A stretch of DNA of 64,000 nt. Origin: Hydractinia symbiolongicarpus. Lineage: Eukaryota; Cnidaria; Hydrozoa; Anthoathecata; Hydractiniidae. The DNA lies in assembly GCF_029227915.1 (NCBI RefSeq), contig NC_079885.1, forward strand, positions 15,325,001-15,389,000, given 5' to 3'. Every line of letters starts with the position of its first letter. The stretch's first letter is position 1. Position numbers and translations under genes: made by a program. The notes under the pieces are model-generated. The model had not been told where the DNA came from, did no database searches, and saw only the letters and a program-made list of their open reading frames with translations. Of this stretch, positions 37,064-50,152 are shown in pieces.

Positions 37064-37513
37064 ATTGACTTTTTCACGTTACATCATTTATCATTACGAC
37101 TGTGACGTATCTTTTTTACGCAATAGCCGCTGAGTAAATCAAGTAAGGGACGTGATTAGAAGATGCTTTCCCTTCAAAACGGCTACAATCTTGCTGCAAT
37201 AAATGCGCCACGTCGCAAAAAAATGGATTACGAGCGTCAGACAAAGAAAATGGCGATGTAGTTACTTTGCTAATTAACTTTGTCATATGAAAATTAAGTC
37301 TGAAAGCACCCTAGATTTCCTTCGTTGGAACTTTTTACCGGAAATCTTAAAGCGCATGGTTGTCGTAATTAATGGATAGCGCTTGAAATGAGCTTTCAAA
37401 TGCACATAAACACGACCTATTTCGGATGATCCAGTCAAGAAATATGACCTTTAAAGTTTAAACCATTTTCGATGTAATGTGCTAATAAATCGTAGATATC
37501 TGCCCGTTTGTTT

Positions 37514-37632
37514 GTTTACGACCATACCACGATGAACACACCTGTTCTCGTCCGATCACGGAAGTTAAGCATCGTCGGGCCGGGATAGTACTTGGATGGG
37601 GGACCGCCTGGAAACTCCCGGTGTCGTAGGCT
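37514..37632 (+). rRNA. 5S rRNA copy 67
   Basis: C3T and G99A; the pair recurs in copies 73, 75 and 81, with the spacer form CCCTTAAAAACGG. Confidence 0.95.
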
Positions 37633-38082
37633 ATTGACTTTTTCACGTTACATTATTTATCATTACGACTGTGACGTATCTTTTTTACGAAATAGCCGCT
37701 GAGTAAATCAAGAAAGAGACATGATTAGAAGTTGCTTTCCCTTAAAAACGGCTACGATCTGGCAGCAATAAATGCGCCAAGTCGCAAATGAATGGATTAC
37801 GAGCGTCAGAAAAAGAAAATGGCGATGTAGTAACTTTGCTAATTAACTTTGTCATATGAGAATTAAGTCGGAAAGCACCCTGGATTTCCTTCGTTGGAAC
37901 TTTTTACCGGAAATCATAAAGCGCATTATTGTTGTCAAGAATCGATAGCGCTTAAAAAGAGCTGTCAAACGCACATAAACACGACCTATTTCGAATGATC
38001 CAGTCAAGAAATATGACCTTTAAAGTTTAAACCATTTTCGATGTAATGTGCTAATAAATCGTAGATATCTGCCCGTTTGTTT

Positions 38083-38201
38083 GTCTACGACCATACCACG
38101 ATGAACACACCTGTTCTCGTCCGATCACGGAAGTTAAGCATCGTCGGGCCGGGATAGTACTTGGATGGGGGACCGCCTGGGAACTCCCGGTGTCGTAGGC
38201 T
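38083..38201 (+). rRNA. 5S rRNA copy 68
   Basis: Commonest gene sequence; mosaic spacer that changes subfamily at about 38,346. Confidence 0.97.
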
Positions 38202-38651
38202 ATTGACTTTTTCACGTTACATCATTTATCATTACGACTGTGACGTATCTTTTTTACGCAATAGCCGCTGAGTAAATCAAGTAAGGGACGTGATTAGAAG
38301 ATGCTTTCCCTTCAAAACGGCTACAATCTTGCTGCAATAAATGCGCTAAGTCGCAAATGAATGGATTACGAGCGTCAGAAAAAGAAAATGGCGATGTAGT
38401 AACTTTGCTAATTAACTTTGTCATATGAAAATTAAGTCGGAAAGCACCCTAGATTTCCTTCGTTGGAACTTTTTACCGGAAATCATAAAGCGCATTATTG
38501 TTGTCAAGAATCGATAGCGCTTAAAAAGAGCTGTCAAACGCACATAAACACGACCTATTTCGAATGATCCAGTCAAGAAATATGACCTTTAAAGTTTGAA
38601 CCATTTTCGATGTAATGTGCTAATAAATCGTAGATATCTGCCCGTTTGTTT

Positions 38652-38770
38652 GTCTACGACCATACCACGATGAACACACCTGTTCTCGTCCGATCACGGA
38701 AGTTAAGCATCGTCGGGCCGGGATAGTACTTGGATGGGGGACCGCCTGGGAACTCCCGGTGTCGTAGGCT
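38652..38770 (+). rRNA. 5S rRNA copy 69
   Basis: Commonest gene sequence; mosaic spacer with the opposite change of subfamily at about 38,869. Confidence 0.97.
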
Positions 38771-39220
38771 ATTGACTTTTTCACGTTACATTATTTATCA
38801 TTACGACTGTGACGTATCTTTTTTACGAAATAGCCGCTGAGTAAATCAAGAAAGAGATATGATTAGAAGATGCTTTCCCTTCAAAACGGCTACAATCTTG
38901 CTGCAATAAATGCGCCACGTCGCAAATAAATGGATTACGAGCGTCAGACAAAGAAAATGGCGATGTAGTTACTTTGCTAATTAACTTTGTCATATGAAAA
39001 TTAAGTCTGAAAGCACCCTAGATTTCCTTCGTTGGAACTTTTTACCGGAAATCTTAAAGCGCATGGTTGTCGTAATTAATGGATAGCGCTTGAAATGAGC
39101 TTTCAAATGCACATAAACACGACCTATTTCGGATGATCCTGTCAAGAAATATGACCTTTAAAGTTTAAACCATTTTCGATGTAATGTGCTAATAAATCGT
39201 AGATATCTGCCCGTTTGTTT

Positions 39221-39339
39221 GTTTACGACCATACCACGATGAACACACCTGTTCTCGTCCGATCACGGAAGTTAAGCATCGTCGGGCCGGGATAGTACTT
39301 GGATGGGGGACCGCCTGGGAACTCCCGGTGTCGTAGGCT
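39221..39339 (+). rRNA. 5S rRNA copy 70
   Basis: C3T; spacer mosaic as in copy 68, 1,138 bp upstream. Confidence 0.97.
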
Positions 39340-39789
39340 ATTGACTTTTTCACGTTACATCATTTATCATTACGACTGTGACGTATCTTTTTTACGCAAT
39401 AGCCGCTGAGTAAATCAAGTAAGGGACGTGATTAGAAGATGCTTTCCCTTCAAAACGGCTACAATCTTGCTGCAATAAATGCGCTAAGTCGCAAATGAAT
39501 GGATTACGAGCGTCAGAAAAAGAAAATGGCGATGTAGTAACTTTGCTAATTAACTTTGTCATATGAAAATTAAGTCGGAAAGCACCCTAGATTTCCTTCG
39601 TTGGAACTTTTTACCGGAAATCATAAAGCGCATTATTGTTGTCAAGAATCGATAGCGCTTAAAAAGAGCTGTCAAACGCACATAAACACGACCTATTTCG
39701 AATGATCCAGTCAAGAAATATGACCTTTAAAGTTTGAACCATTTTCGATGTAATGTGCTAATAAATCGTAGATATCTGCCCGTTTGTTT

Positions 39790-39908
39790 GTCTACGACCA
39801 TACCACGATGAACACACCTGTTCTCGTCCGATCACGGAAGTTAAGCATCGTCGGGCCGGGATAGTACTTGGATGGGGGACCGCCTGGGAACTCCCGGTGT
39901 CGTAGGCT
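39790..39908 (+). rRNA. 5S rRNA copy 71
   Basis: Commonest gene sequence; spacer mosaic as in copy 69. Confidence 0.97.
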
Positions 39909-40358
39909 ATTGACTTTTTCACGTTACATTATTTATCATTACGACTGTGACGTATCTTTTTTACGAAATAGCCGCTGAGTAAATCAAGAAAGAGACATGA
40001 TTAGAAGATGCTTTCCCTTCAAAACGGCTACAATCTTGCTGCAATAAATGCGCCACGTCGCAAATAAATGGATTACGAGCGTCAGACAAAGAAAATGGCG
40101 ATGTAGTTACTTTGCTAATTAACTTTGTCATATGAAAATTAAGTCTGAAAGCACCCTAGATTTCCTTCGTTGGAACTTTTTACCGGAAATCTTAAAGCGC
40201 ATGGTTGTCGTAATTAATGGATAGCGCTTGAAATGAGCTTTCAAATGCACATAAACACGACCTATTTCGGATGATCCAGTCAAGAAATATGACCTTTAAA
40301 GTTTAAACCATTTTCGATGTAATGTGCTAATAAATCGTAGATATCTGCCCGTTTGTTT

Positions 40359-40477
40359 GTTTACGACCATACCACGATGAACACACCTGTTCTCGTCCGA
40401 TCACGGAAGTTAAGCATCGTCGGGCCGGGATAGTACTTGGATGGGGGACCGCCTGGGAACTCCCGGTGTCGTAGGCT
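40359..40477 (+). rRNA. 5S rRNA copy 72
   Basis: C3T. Confidence 0.97.
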
Positions 40478-40927
40478 ATTGACTTTTTCACGTTACATTA
40501 TTTATCATTACGACTGTGACGTATCTTTTTTACGAAATAGCCGCTGAGTAAATCAAGAAAGAGACATGATTAGAAGTTGCTTTCCCTTCAAAACGGCTAC
40601 GATCTGGCAGCAATAAATGCGCCAAGTCGCAAATGAATGGATTACGAGCGTCAGACAAAGAAAATGGCGATGTAGTTAATTTGCTAATTAACTTTGTCAT
40701 ATGAAAATTAAGTCTGAAAGCACCCTAGATTTCCTTCGTTGGAACTTTTTACCGAAAATCTTAAAGTGCATGGTTGTCGTAATTAATGGATAGCGCTTGA
40801 AATGAGCTTTCAAATGCACATAAACACGACCTATTTCGGATGATCCAGTCAAGAAATATGACCTTTAAAGTTTAAACCATTTTCGATGTAATGTGCTAAT
40901 AAATCGTAGATATCTGCCCGTTTGTTT

Positions 40928-41046
40928 GTTTACGACCATATCACGATGAACACACCTGTTCTCGTCCGATCACGGAAGTTAAGCATCGTCGGGCCGGGAT
41001 AGTACTTGGATGGGGGACCGCCTGGAAACTCCCGGTGTCGTAGGCT
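40928..41046 (+). rRNA. 5S rRNA copy 73
   Basis: C3T, C14T (loop A/helix II edge), G99A. Confidence 0.94.
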
Positions 41047-41496
41047 ATTGACTTTTTCACGTTACATTATTTATCATTACGACTGTGACGTATCTTTTTT
41101 ACGAAATAGCCGCTGAGTAAATCAAGAAAGAGACATGATTAGAAGTTGCTTTCCCTTAAAAACGGCTACAATCTGGCAGCAATAAATGCGCCAAGTCGCA
41201 AATGAATGGATTACGAGCGTCAGAAAAAGAAAATGGCGATGTAGTAACTTTGCTAATTAACTTTGTCATATGAAAATTAAGTTGGAAAGCACCCTAGATT
41301 TCCTTCGTTGGAACTTTTTACCGGAAATCATAAAGCGCATTATTGTTGTCAAGAATCGATAGCGCTTAAAAAGAGCTGTCAAACGCACATAAACACGACC
41401 TATTTCGAATGATCCAGTCAAGAAATATGACCTTTAAAGTTTGAACCATTTTCGATGTAATGTGCTAATAAATCGTAGATATCTGCCCGTTTGTTT

Positions 41497-41615
41497 GTCT
41501 ACGACCATACCACGATGAACACACCTGTTCTCGTCCGATCACGGAAGTTAAGCATCGTCGGGCCGGGATAGTACTTGGATGGGGGACCGCCTGGGAACTC
41601 CCGGTGTCGTAGGCT
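41497..41615 (+). rRNA. 5S rRNA copy 74
   Basis: Commonest gene sequence. Its spacer has GACATGAATAG and AAACAGCTACG, repeated only behind copy 80. Confidence 0.97.
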
Positions 41616-42065
41616 ATTGACTTTTTCACGTTACATTATTTATCATTACGACTGTGACGTATCTTTTTTACGAAATAGCCGCTGAGTAAATCAAGAAAGA
41701 GACATGAATAGAAGTTGCTTTCCCTTCAAAACAGCTACGATCTGGCAGCAATAAATGCGCCAAGTCGCAAATGAATGGATTACAAGCGTCAGACAAAGAA
41801 AATGGCGATGTAGTTACTTTGCTAATTAACTTTGTCATATGAAAATTAAGTCGGAAAGCACCCTAGATTTCCTTCGTTGGAACTTTTTACCGGAAATCTT
41901 AAAGCGCATGGTTGTCGTAATTAATGGATAGCGCTTGAAATGAGCTTCCAAATGCACATAAACACGACCTATTTCGGATGATCCAGTCAAGAAATATGAC
42001 CTTTAAAGTTTAAACCATTTTCGATGTAATGTGCTAATAAATCGTAGATATCTGCCCGTTTGTTT

Positions 42066-42184
42066 GTTTACGACAATACCACGATGAACACACCTGTTCT
42101 CGTCCGATCACGGAAGTTAAGCATCGTCGGGCCGGGATAGTACTTGGATGGGGGACCGCCTGGAAACTCCCGGTGTCGTAGGCT
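42066..42184 (+). rRNA. 5S rRNA copy 75
   Basis: C3T, C10A (loop A) and G99A. Confidence 0.94.
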
Positions 42185-42634
42185 ATTGACTTTTTCACGT
42201 TACATTATTTATCATTACGACTGTGACGTATCTTTTTTACGAAATAGCCGCTGAGTAAATCAAGAAAGAGACATGATTAGAAGTTGCTTTCCCTTAAAAA
42301 CGGCTACGATCTGGCAGCAATAAATGCGCCAAGTCGCAAATGAATGGATTACGAGCGTCAGAAAAAGAAAATGGCGATGTAGTAACTTTGCTAATTAACT
42401 TTGTCATATGAAAATTAAGTCGGAAAGCACCCTAGATTTCCTTCGTTGGAACTTTTTACCGGAAATCATAAAGCGCATTATTGTTGTCAAGAATCGATAG
42501 CGCTTAAAAAGAGCTGTCAAACGCACATAAACACGACCTATTTCGAATGATCCAGTCAAGAAATATGACCTTTAAAGTTTGAACCATTTTCGATGTAATG
42601 TGCTAATAAATCGTAGATATCTGCCCGTTTGTTT

Positions 42635-42753
42635 GTCTACGACCATACCACGATGAACACACCTGTTCTCGTCCGATCACGGAAGTTAAGCATCGTCGGG
42701 CCGGGATAGTACTTGGATGGGGGACCGCCTGGGAACTCCCGGTGTCGTAGGCT
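42635..42753 (+). rRNA. 5S rRNA copy 76
   Basis: Commonest gene sequence, T6 terminator. Confidence 0.97.
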
Positions 42754-43203
42754 ATTGACTTTTTTACGTTACATTATTTATCATTACGACTGTGACGTAT
42801 CTTTTTTACGAAATAGCCGCTGAGTAAATCAAGAAAGAGACATGATTAGAAGTTGCTTTCCCTTCAAAACGGCTACGATCTGGCAGCAATAAATGCGCCA
42901 AGTCGCAAATGAATGGATTACAAGCGTCAGACAAAGAAAATGGCGATGTAGTTACTTTGCTAATTAACTTTGTCATATGAAAATTAAGTCGGAAAGCACC
43001 CTAGATTTCCTTCGTTGGAACTTTTTACCGGAAATCTTAAAGCGCATGGTTGTCGTAATTAATCGATAGCGCTTGAAATGAGCTTTCAAATGCACATAAA
43101 CACGACCTATTTCGGATAATCCAGTCAAGAAATATGACCTTTAAAGTTTAAACCATTTTCGATGTAATGTGCTAATAAATCGTAGATATCTGCCCGTTTG
43201 TTT

Positions 43204-43322
43204 GTCTACGACCATACCACGATGAACACACCTGTTCTCGTCCGATCACGGAAGTTAAGCATCGTCGGGCTAGGATAGTACTTGGATGGGGGACCGCCTG
43301 GGAACTCCCGGTGTCGTAGGCT
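43204..43322 (+). rRNA. 5S rRNA copy 77
   Basis: C68T and G69A. Confidence 0.96.
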
Positions 43323-43772
43323 ATTGACTTTTTCACGTTACATTATTTATCATTACGACTGTGACGTATCTTTTTTACGAAATAGCCGCTGAGTAAATCA
43401 AGAAAGAGACATGATTAGAAGTTGCTTTCCCTTCAAAACGGCTACGATCTGGCAGCAATAAATGCGCCAAGTCGCAAATGAATGGATTACGAGCGTCAGA
43501 CAAAGAAAATGGCGATGTAGTTAATTTGCTAATTAACTTTGTCATATGAAAATTAAGTCTGAAAGTACCCTAGATTGCCTTCGTTGGAACTTTTTACCGG
43601 AAATCTTAAAGCGCATGGTTGTCGTAATTAATCGATAGTGCTTGAAATGAGCTTTCAAATGCACATAAACACGACCTATTTCGGATAATCCAGTCAAGAA
43701 ATATGACCTTTAAAGTTTAAACCATTTTCGATGTAATGTGCTAATAAATCGTAGATATCTGCCCGTTTGTTT

Positions 43773-43891
43773 GTCTACGACCATACCACGATGAACACAC
43801 CTGTTCTCGTCCGATCACGGAAGTTAAGCATCGTCGGGCCAGGATAGTACTTGGATGGGGGACCGCCTGGGAACTCCCGGTGTCGTAGGCT
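43773..43891 (+). rRNA. 5S rRNA copy 78
   Basis: G69A; spacer has the private ATCAATACG form, shared with copy 84. Confidence 0.97.
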
Positions 43892-44341
43892 ATTGACTTT
43901 TTCACGTTACATCATTTATCAATACGACTGTGACGTATCTTTTTTACGCAATAGCCGCTGAGTAAATCAAGTAAGGGACGTGATTAGAAGATGCTTTCCC
44001 TTCAAAACGGCTACAATCTTGCTGCAATAAATGCGCTACGTCGCAAATAAATGGATTACGAGCGTCAGACAAAGAAAATGGCGATGTAGTTACTTTGCTA
44101 ATTAACTTTGTCATATGAAAATTAAGTCTGAAATCACCCTAGATTTCCTTCGTTGGAACTTTTTACCGGAAATCTTAAAGCGCATGGTTGTCGTAATTAA
44201 TGGATAGCGCTTGAAATGAGCTTTCAAATGCACATAAACACGACCTATTTCGGATGATCCAGTCAAGAAATATGACCTTTAAAGTTTAAACCATTTTCGA
44301 TGTAATGTGCTAATAAATCGTAGATATCTGCCCGTTTGTTT

Positions 44342-44460
44342 GTTTACGACCATACCACGATGAACACACCTGTTCTCGTCCGAACACGGAAGTTAAGCAT
44401 CGTTGGGCCGGGATAGTACTTGGATGGGGGACCGCCTGGGAACTCCCGGTGTCGTAGGCT
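44342..44460 (+). rRNA. 5S rRNA copy 79
   Basis: C3T, T43A (loop C), C63T. Leftmost C63T copy. Spacer has AAAAAAACATG and a one-base insertion (CCCCTTC). Confidence 0.93.
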
Positions 44461-44911
44461 ATTGACTTTTTCACGTTACATTATTTATCATTAGGACTGG
44501 GACGTATCTTTTTTACGCAATAGCCGCTGAGTAAATCAAGAAAAAAACATGATTATAAGTTGCTTTCCCCTTCAAAACGGCTACAATCTTGCTGCAATAA
44601 ATGCGCCACGTCGCAAATAAATGGATTACCAGCGTCAGACAAAGAAAATGGCGATGTAGTTACTTTGCTAATTAACTTTGTCATATGAAAATTAAGTCTG
44701 AAAGTACCCTAGATTGCCTTCGTTGGAACGTTTTACCGGAAATCTTAAAGCGCATTATTGTCGTAATTAATGGATAGCGCTTGAAACGAGCTTTCAAATG
44801 CACATAAACACAACCTTTTTCGGATAATCCAGTCAAGAAATATGACCTTTAAAGTTTAAACCATTTTCGATGTAATGTGCTAATAAATCGTAGATATCTG
44901 CCCGTTTGTTT

Positions 44912-45030
44912 GTCTACGACCATACCACGATGAACACACCTGTTCTCGTCCGATCACGGAAGTTAAGCATCGTCGGGCCAGGATAGTACTTGGATGGGGG
45001 ACCGCCTGGGAACTCCAGGTGTCGTAGGCT
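44912..45030 (+). rRNA. 5S rRNA copy 80, weak terminator
   Basis: G69A and C106A, leaving A opposite A in helix V. The primary terminator at 45,037-45,041 is TCTTT. Confidence 0.92.
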
Positions 45031-45480
45031 ATTGACTCTTTCACGTTACATTATTTATCATTACGACTGTGACGTATCTTTTTTACGAAATAGCCGCTGA
45101 GTAAATCAAGAAAGAGACATGAATAGAAGTTGCTTTCCCTTCAAAACAGCTACGATCTGGCAGCAATAAATGCGCCAAGTCGCAAATGAATGGATTACAA
45201 GCGTCAGACAAAGAAAATGGCGATGTAGTTACTTTGCTAATTAACTTTGTCATATGAAAATTAAGTCGGAAAGCACCCTAGATTTCCTTCGTTGGAACTT
45301 TTTACCGGAAATCTTAAAGCGCATGGTTGTCGTAATTAATTGATAGCGCTTGAAATGAGCTTTCAAATGCACATAAACACGACCTATTTCGGATGATCCA
45401 GTCAAGAAATATGACCTTTAAAGTTTAAACCATTTTCGATGTAATGTGCTAATAAATCGTAGATATCTGCCCGTTTTTTT

Positions 45481-45599
45481 GTTTACGACCATACCACGAT
45501 GAACACACCTGTTCTCGTCCGATCACGGAAGTTAAGCATCGTCGGGCCGGGATAGTACTTGGATGGGGGACCGCCTGGAAACTCCCGGTGTCGTAGGCT
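45481..45599 (+). rRNA. 5S rRNA copy 81
   Basis: C3T and G99A. Immediately upstream is a T7 run (G to T at -4), a possible terminator for any upstream read-through. Confidence 0.94.
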
Positions 45600-46049
45600 A
45601 TTGACTTTTTCACGTTACATTATTTATCATTACGACTGTGACGTATCTTTTTTACGAAATAGCCGCTGAGTAAATCAAGAAAGAGACATGATTAGAAGTT
45701 GCTTTCCCTTAAAAACGGCTACGATCTGGCAGCAATAAATGCGCCAAGTCGCAAATGAATGGATTACGAGCGTCAGAAAAAGAAAATGGCGATGTAGTAA
45801 CTTTGCTAATTAACTTTGTCATATGAAAATTAAGTCGGAAAGCACCCTAGATTTCCTTCGTTGGAACTTTTTACCGGAAATCATCAAGCGCATTATTGTT
45901 GTCAAGAATCGATAGCGCTTAAAAAGAGCTGTCAAACGCACATAAACACGACCTATTTCGAATGATCCAGTCAAGAAATATGACCTTTAAAGTTTGAACC
46001 ATTTTCGATGTAATGTGCTAATAAATCGTAGATATCTGCCCGTTTGTTT

Positions 46050-46168
46050 GTCTACGACCATACCACGATGAACACACCTGTTCTCGTCCGATCACGGAAG
46101 TTAAGCATCGTCGGGCCGGGATAGTACTTGGATGGGGGACCGCCTGGGAACTCCCGGTGTCGTAGGCT
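46050..46168 (+). rRNA. 5S rRNA copy 82
   Basis: Commonest gene sequence, T6 terminator; counterpart of copy 76. Confidence 0.97.
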
Positions 46169-46618
46169 ATTGACTTTTTTACGTTACATTATTTATCATT
46201 ACGACTGTGACGTATCTTTTTTACGAAATAGCCGCTGAGTAAATCAAGAAAGAGACATGATTAGAAGTTGCTTTCCCTTCAAAACGGCTACGATCTGGCA
46301 GCAATAAATGCGCCAAGTCGCAAATGAATGGATTACAAGCGTCAGACAAAGAAAATGGCGATGTAGTTACTTTGCTAATTAACTTTGTCATATGAAAATT
46401 AAGTCGGAAAGCACCCTAGATTTCCTTCGTTGGAACTTTTTACCGGAAATCTTAAAGCGCATGGTTGTCGTAATTAATCGATAGCGCTTGAAATGAGCTT
46501 TCAAATGCACATAAACACGACCTATTTCGGATAATCCAGTCAAGAAATATGACCTTTAAAGTTTAAACCATTTTCGATGTAATGTGCTAATAAATCGTAG
46601 ATATCTGCCCGTTTGTTT

Positions 46619-46737
46619 GTCTACGACCATACCACGATGAACACACCTGTTCTCGTCCGATCACGGAAGTTAAGCATCGTCGGGCTAGGATAGTACTTGG
46701 ATGGGGGACCGCCTGGGAACTCCCGGTGTCGTAGGCT
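46619..46737 (+). rRNA. 5S rRNA copy 83
   Basis: C68T and G69A; counterpart of copy 77. Confidence 0.96.
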
Positions 46738-47187
46738 ATTGACTTTTTCACGTTACATTATTTATCATTACGACTGTGACGTATCTTTTTTACGAAATAG
46801 CCGCTGAGTAAATCAAGAAAGAGACATGATTAGAAGTTGCTTTCCCTTCAAAACGGCTACGATCTGGCAGCAATAAATGCGCCAAGTCGCAAATGAATGG
46901 ATTACGAGCGTCAGACAAAGAAAATGGCGATGTAGTTAATTTGCTAATTAACTTTGTCATATGAAAATTAAGTCTGAAAGTACCCTAGATTGCCTTCGTT
47001 GGAACTTTTTACCGGAAATCTTAAAGCGCATGGTTGTCGTAATTAATCGATAGTGCTTGAAATGAGCTTTCAAATGCACATAAACACGACCTATTTCGGA
47101 TAATCCAGTCAAGAAATATGACCTTTAAAGTTTAAACCATTTTCGATGTAATGTGCTAATAAATCGTAGATATCTGCCCGTTTGTTT

Positions 47188-47306
47188 GTCTACGACCATA
47201 CCACGATGAACACACCTGTTCTCGTCCGATCACGGAAGTTAAGCATCGTCGGGCCAGGATAGTACTTGGATGGGGGACCGCCTGGGAACTCCCGGTGTCG
47301 TAGGCT
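47188..47306 (+). rRNA. 5S rRNA copy 84
   Basis: G69A; counterpart of copy 78. Confidence 0.97.
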
Positions 47307-47756
47307 ATTGACTTTTTCACGTTACATCATTTATCAATACGACTGTGACGTATCTTTTTTACGCAATAGCCGCTGAGTAAATCAAGTAAGGGACGTGATT
47401 AGAAGATGCTTTCCCTTCAAAACGGCTACAATCTTGCTGCAATAAATGCGCTACGTCGCAAATAAATGGATTACGAGCGTCAGACAAAGAAAATGGCGAT
47501 GTAGTTACTTTGCTAATTAACTTTGTCATATGAAAATTAAGTCTGAAATCACCCTAGATTTCCTTCGTTGGAACTTTTTACCGGAAATCTTAAAGCGCAT
47601 GGTTGTCGTAATTAATGGATAGCGCTTGAAATGAGCTTTCAAATGCACATAAACACGACCTATTTCGGATGATCCAGTCAAGAAATATGACCTTTAAAGT
47701 TTAAACCATTTTCGATGTAATGTGCTAATAAATCGTAGATATCTGCCCGTTTGTTT

Positions 47757-47875
47757 GTTTACGACCATACCACGATGAACACACCTGTTCTCGTCCGAAC
47801 ATGGAAGTTAAGCATCGTTGGGCCGGGATAGTACTTGGATGGGGAACCGCCTGGGAACTCCCGGTGTCGTAGGCT
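47757..47875 (+). rRNA. 5S rRNA copy 85, most substituted full-length copy
   Basis: C3T, T43A, C46T, C63T, G89A. C46T leaves G31-U46 and G89A keeps a GNRA loop (GGAA), so all five are structurally mild. Counterpart of copy 79 with two extra changes. Confidence 0.92.
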
Positions 47876-48326
47876 ATTGACTTTTTCACGTTACATTATT
47901 TATCATTAGGACTGGGACGTATCTTTTTTACGCAATAGCCGCTGAGTAAATCAAGAAAAAAACATGATTATAAGTTGCTTTCCCCTTCAAAACGGCTACA
48001 ATCTTGCTGCAATAAATGCGCCACGTCGCAAATAAATGCATTACCAGCGTCAGACAAAGAAAATGGCGATGTAGTTACTTTGCTAATTAACTTTGTCATA
48101 TGAAAATTAAGTCTGAAAGTACCCTAGATTGCCTTCGTTGGAACGTTTTACCGGAAATCTTAAAGCGCATTATTGTCGTAATTAATGGATAGCGCTTGAA
48201 ACGAGCTTTCAAATGCACATAAACACAACCTTTTTCGGATAATCCAGTCAAGAAATATGACCTTTAAAGTTTAAACCATTTTCGATGTAATGTGCTAATA
48301 AATCGTAGATATCTGCCCGTTTGTTT

Positions 48327-48445
48327 GTCTACGACCATACCACGATGAACACACCTGTTCTCGTCCGATCACGGAAGTTAAGCATCGTCGGGCCAGGATA
48401 GTACTTGGATGGGGGACCGCCTGGGAACTCCAGGTGTCGTAGGCT
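48327..48445 (+). rRNA. 5S rRNA copy 86, weak terminator
   Basis: G69A and C106A with TCTTT terminator, as copy 80. Confidence 0.92.
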
Positions 48446-48895
48446 ATTGACTCTTTCACGTTACATTATTTATCATTACGACTGTGACGTATCTTTTTTA
48501 CGCAATAGCCGCCGAGTAAATCAAGAAAGAGACATGATTACAAGTTGCTTTCCCTTCAAAACGGCTACGATCTGGCAGCAATAAATGCGCCAAGTCGCAA
48601 ATGAATGGATTACGAGCGTCAGACAAAGAAAATGGCGATGTAGTTAATTTGCTAATTAACTTTGTCATATGAAAATTAAGTCTGAAAGTACCCTAGATTG
48701 CCTTCGTTGGAACTTTTTACCGGAAATCTTAAAGCGCATGGTTGTCGTAATTAATCGATAGCGCTTAAAAAGAGCTGTCAAACGCACATAAACACGACCT
48801 ATTTCGAATGATCCAGTCAAGAAATATGACCTTTAAAGTTTGAACCATTTTCGATGTAATGTGCTAATAAATCGTAGATATCTCCCCGTTTGTTT

Positions 48896-49014
48896 GTCTA
48901 CGACCATACCACGATGAACACACCTGTTCTCGTCCGATCACGGAAGTTAAGCATCGTCGGGCCGCGATAGTACTTGGATGGGGGACCGCCTGGGAACTCC
49001 CGGTGTCGTAGGCT
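48896..49014 (+). rRNA. 5S rRNA copy 87
   Basis: G70C, a C-C opposition in helix V. Upstream ATCTCCCCG for ATCTGCCCG. T6 terminator. Confidence 0.94.
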
Positions 49015-49464
49015 ATTGACTTTTTTACGTTACATTATTTATCATTACGACTGTGACGTATCTTTTTTACGAAATAGCCGCTGAGTAAATCAAGAAAGAG
49101 ACATGATTAGAAGTTGCTTTCCCTTCAAAACGGCTACGATCTGGCAGCAATAAATGCGCCAAGTCGCAAATGAATGGATTACAAGCGTCAGACAAAGAAA
49201 ATGGCGATGTAGTTACTTTGCTAATTAACTTTGTCATATGAAAATTAAGTCGGAAAGCACCCTAGATTTCCTTCGTTGGAACTTTTTACCGGAAATCTTA
49301 AAGCGCATGGTTGTCGTAATTAATCGATAGCGCTTGAAATGAGCTTTCAAATGCACATAAACACGACCTATTTCGGATAATCCAGTCAAGAAATATGACC
49401 TTTAAAGTTTAAACCATTTTCGATGTAATGTGCTAATAAATCGTAGATATCTGCCCGTTTGTTT

Positions 49465-49583
49465 GTCTACGACCATACCACGATGAACACACCTGTTCTC
49501 GTCCGATCACGGAAGTTAAGCATCGTCGGGCTAGGATAGTACTTGGATGGGGGACCGCCTGGGAACTCCCGGTGTCGTAGGCT
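49465..49583 (+). rRNA. 5S rRNA copy 88
   Basis: C68T and G69A; starts the first 5-unit block. Confidence 0.96.
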
Positions 49584-50033
49584 ATTGACTTTTTCACGTT
49601 ACATTATTTATCATTACGACTGTGACGTATCTTTTTTACGAAATAGCCGCTGAGTAAATCAAGAAAGAGACATGATTAGAAGTTGCTTTCCCTTCAAAAC
49701 GGCTACGATCTGGCAGCAATAAATGCGCCAAGTCGCAAATGAATGGATTACGAGCGTCAGACAAAGAAAATGGCGATGTAGTTAATTTGCTAATTAACTT
49801 TGTCATATGAAAATTAAGTCTGAAAGTACCCTAGATTGCCTTCGTTGGAACTTTTTACCGGAAATCTTAAAGCGCATGGTTGTCGTAATTAATCGATTGA
49901 GCTTGAAATGAGCTTTCAAATGCACATAAACACGACCTATTTCGGATAATCCAGTCAAGAAATATGACCTTTAAAGTTTAAGCCATTTTCGATGTAATGT
50001 GCTAATAAATCGTAGATATCTGCCCGTTTGTTT

Positions 50034-50152
50034 GTCTACGACCATACCACGATGAACACACCTGTTCTCGTCCGATCACGGAAGTTAAGCATCGTCGGGC
50101 CAGGATAGTACTTGGATGGGGGACCGCCTGGGAACTCCCGGTGTCGTAGGCT
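50034..50152 (+). rRNA. 5S rRNA copy 89, weak terminator
   Basis: G69A; TCTTT terminator. Confidence 0.95.

Larger units (their letters stand above)
38083..40358 (+). repeat. Tandem 2-unit block, 1,138 bp twice
   Basis: Copies 68-69 and 70-71 share both rare mosaic spacers. Confidence 0.75.
42066..48895 (+). repeat. Tandem 6-unit block, 3,415 bp twice
   Basis: Copies 75-80 and 81-86 pair one to one at +3,415. The shared stretch reaches left into the copy 74 spacer (GACATGAATAG form), placing the junction between blocks in the copy 80 spacer at roughly 45,042-45,090. Confidence 0.85.
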
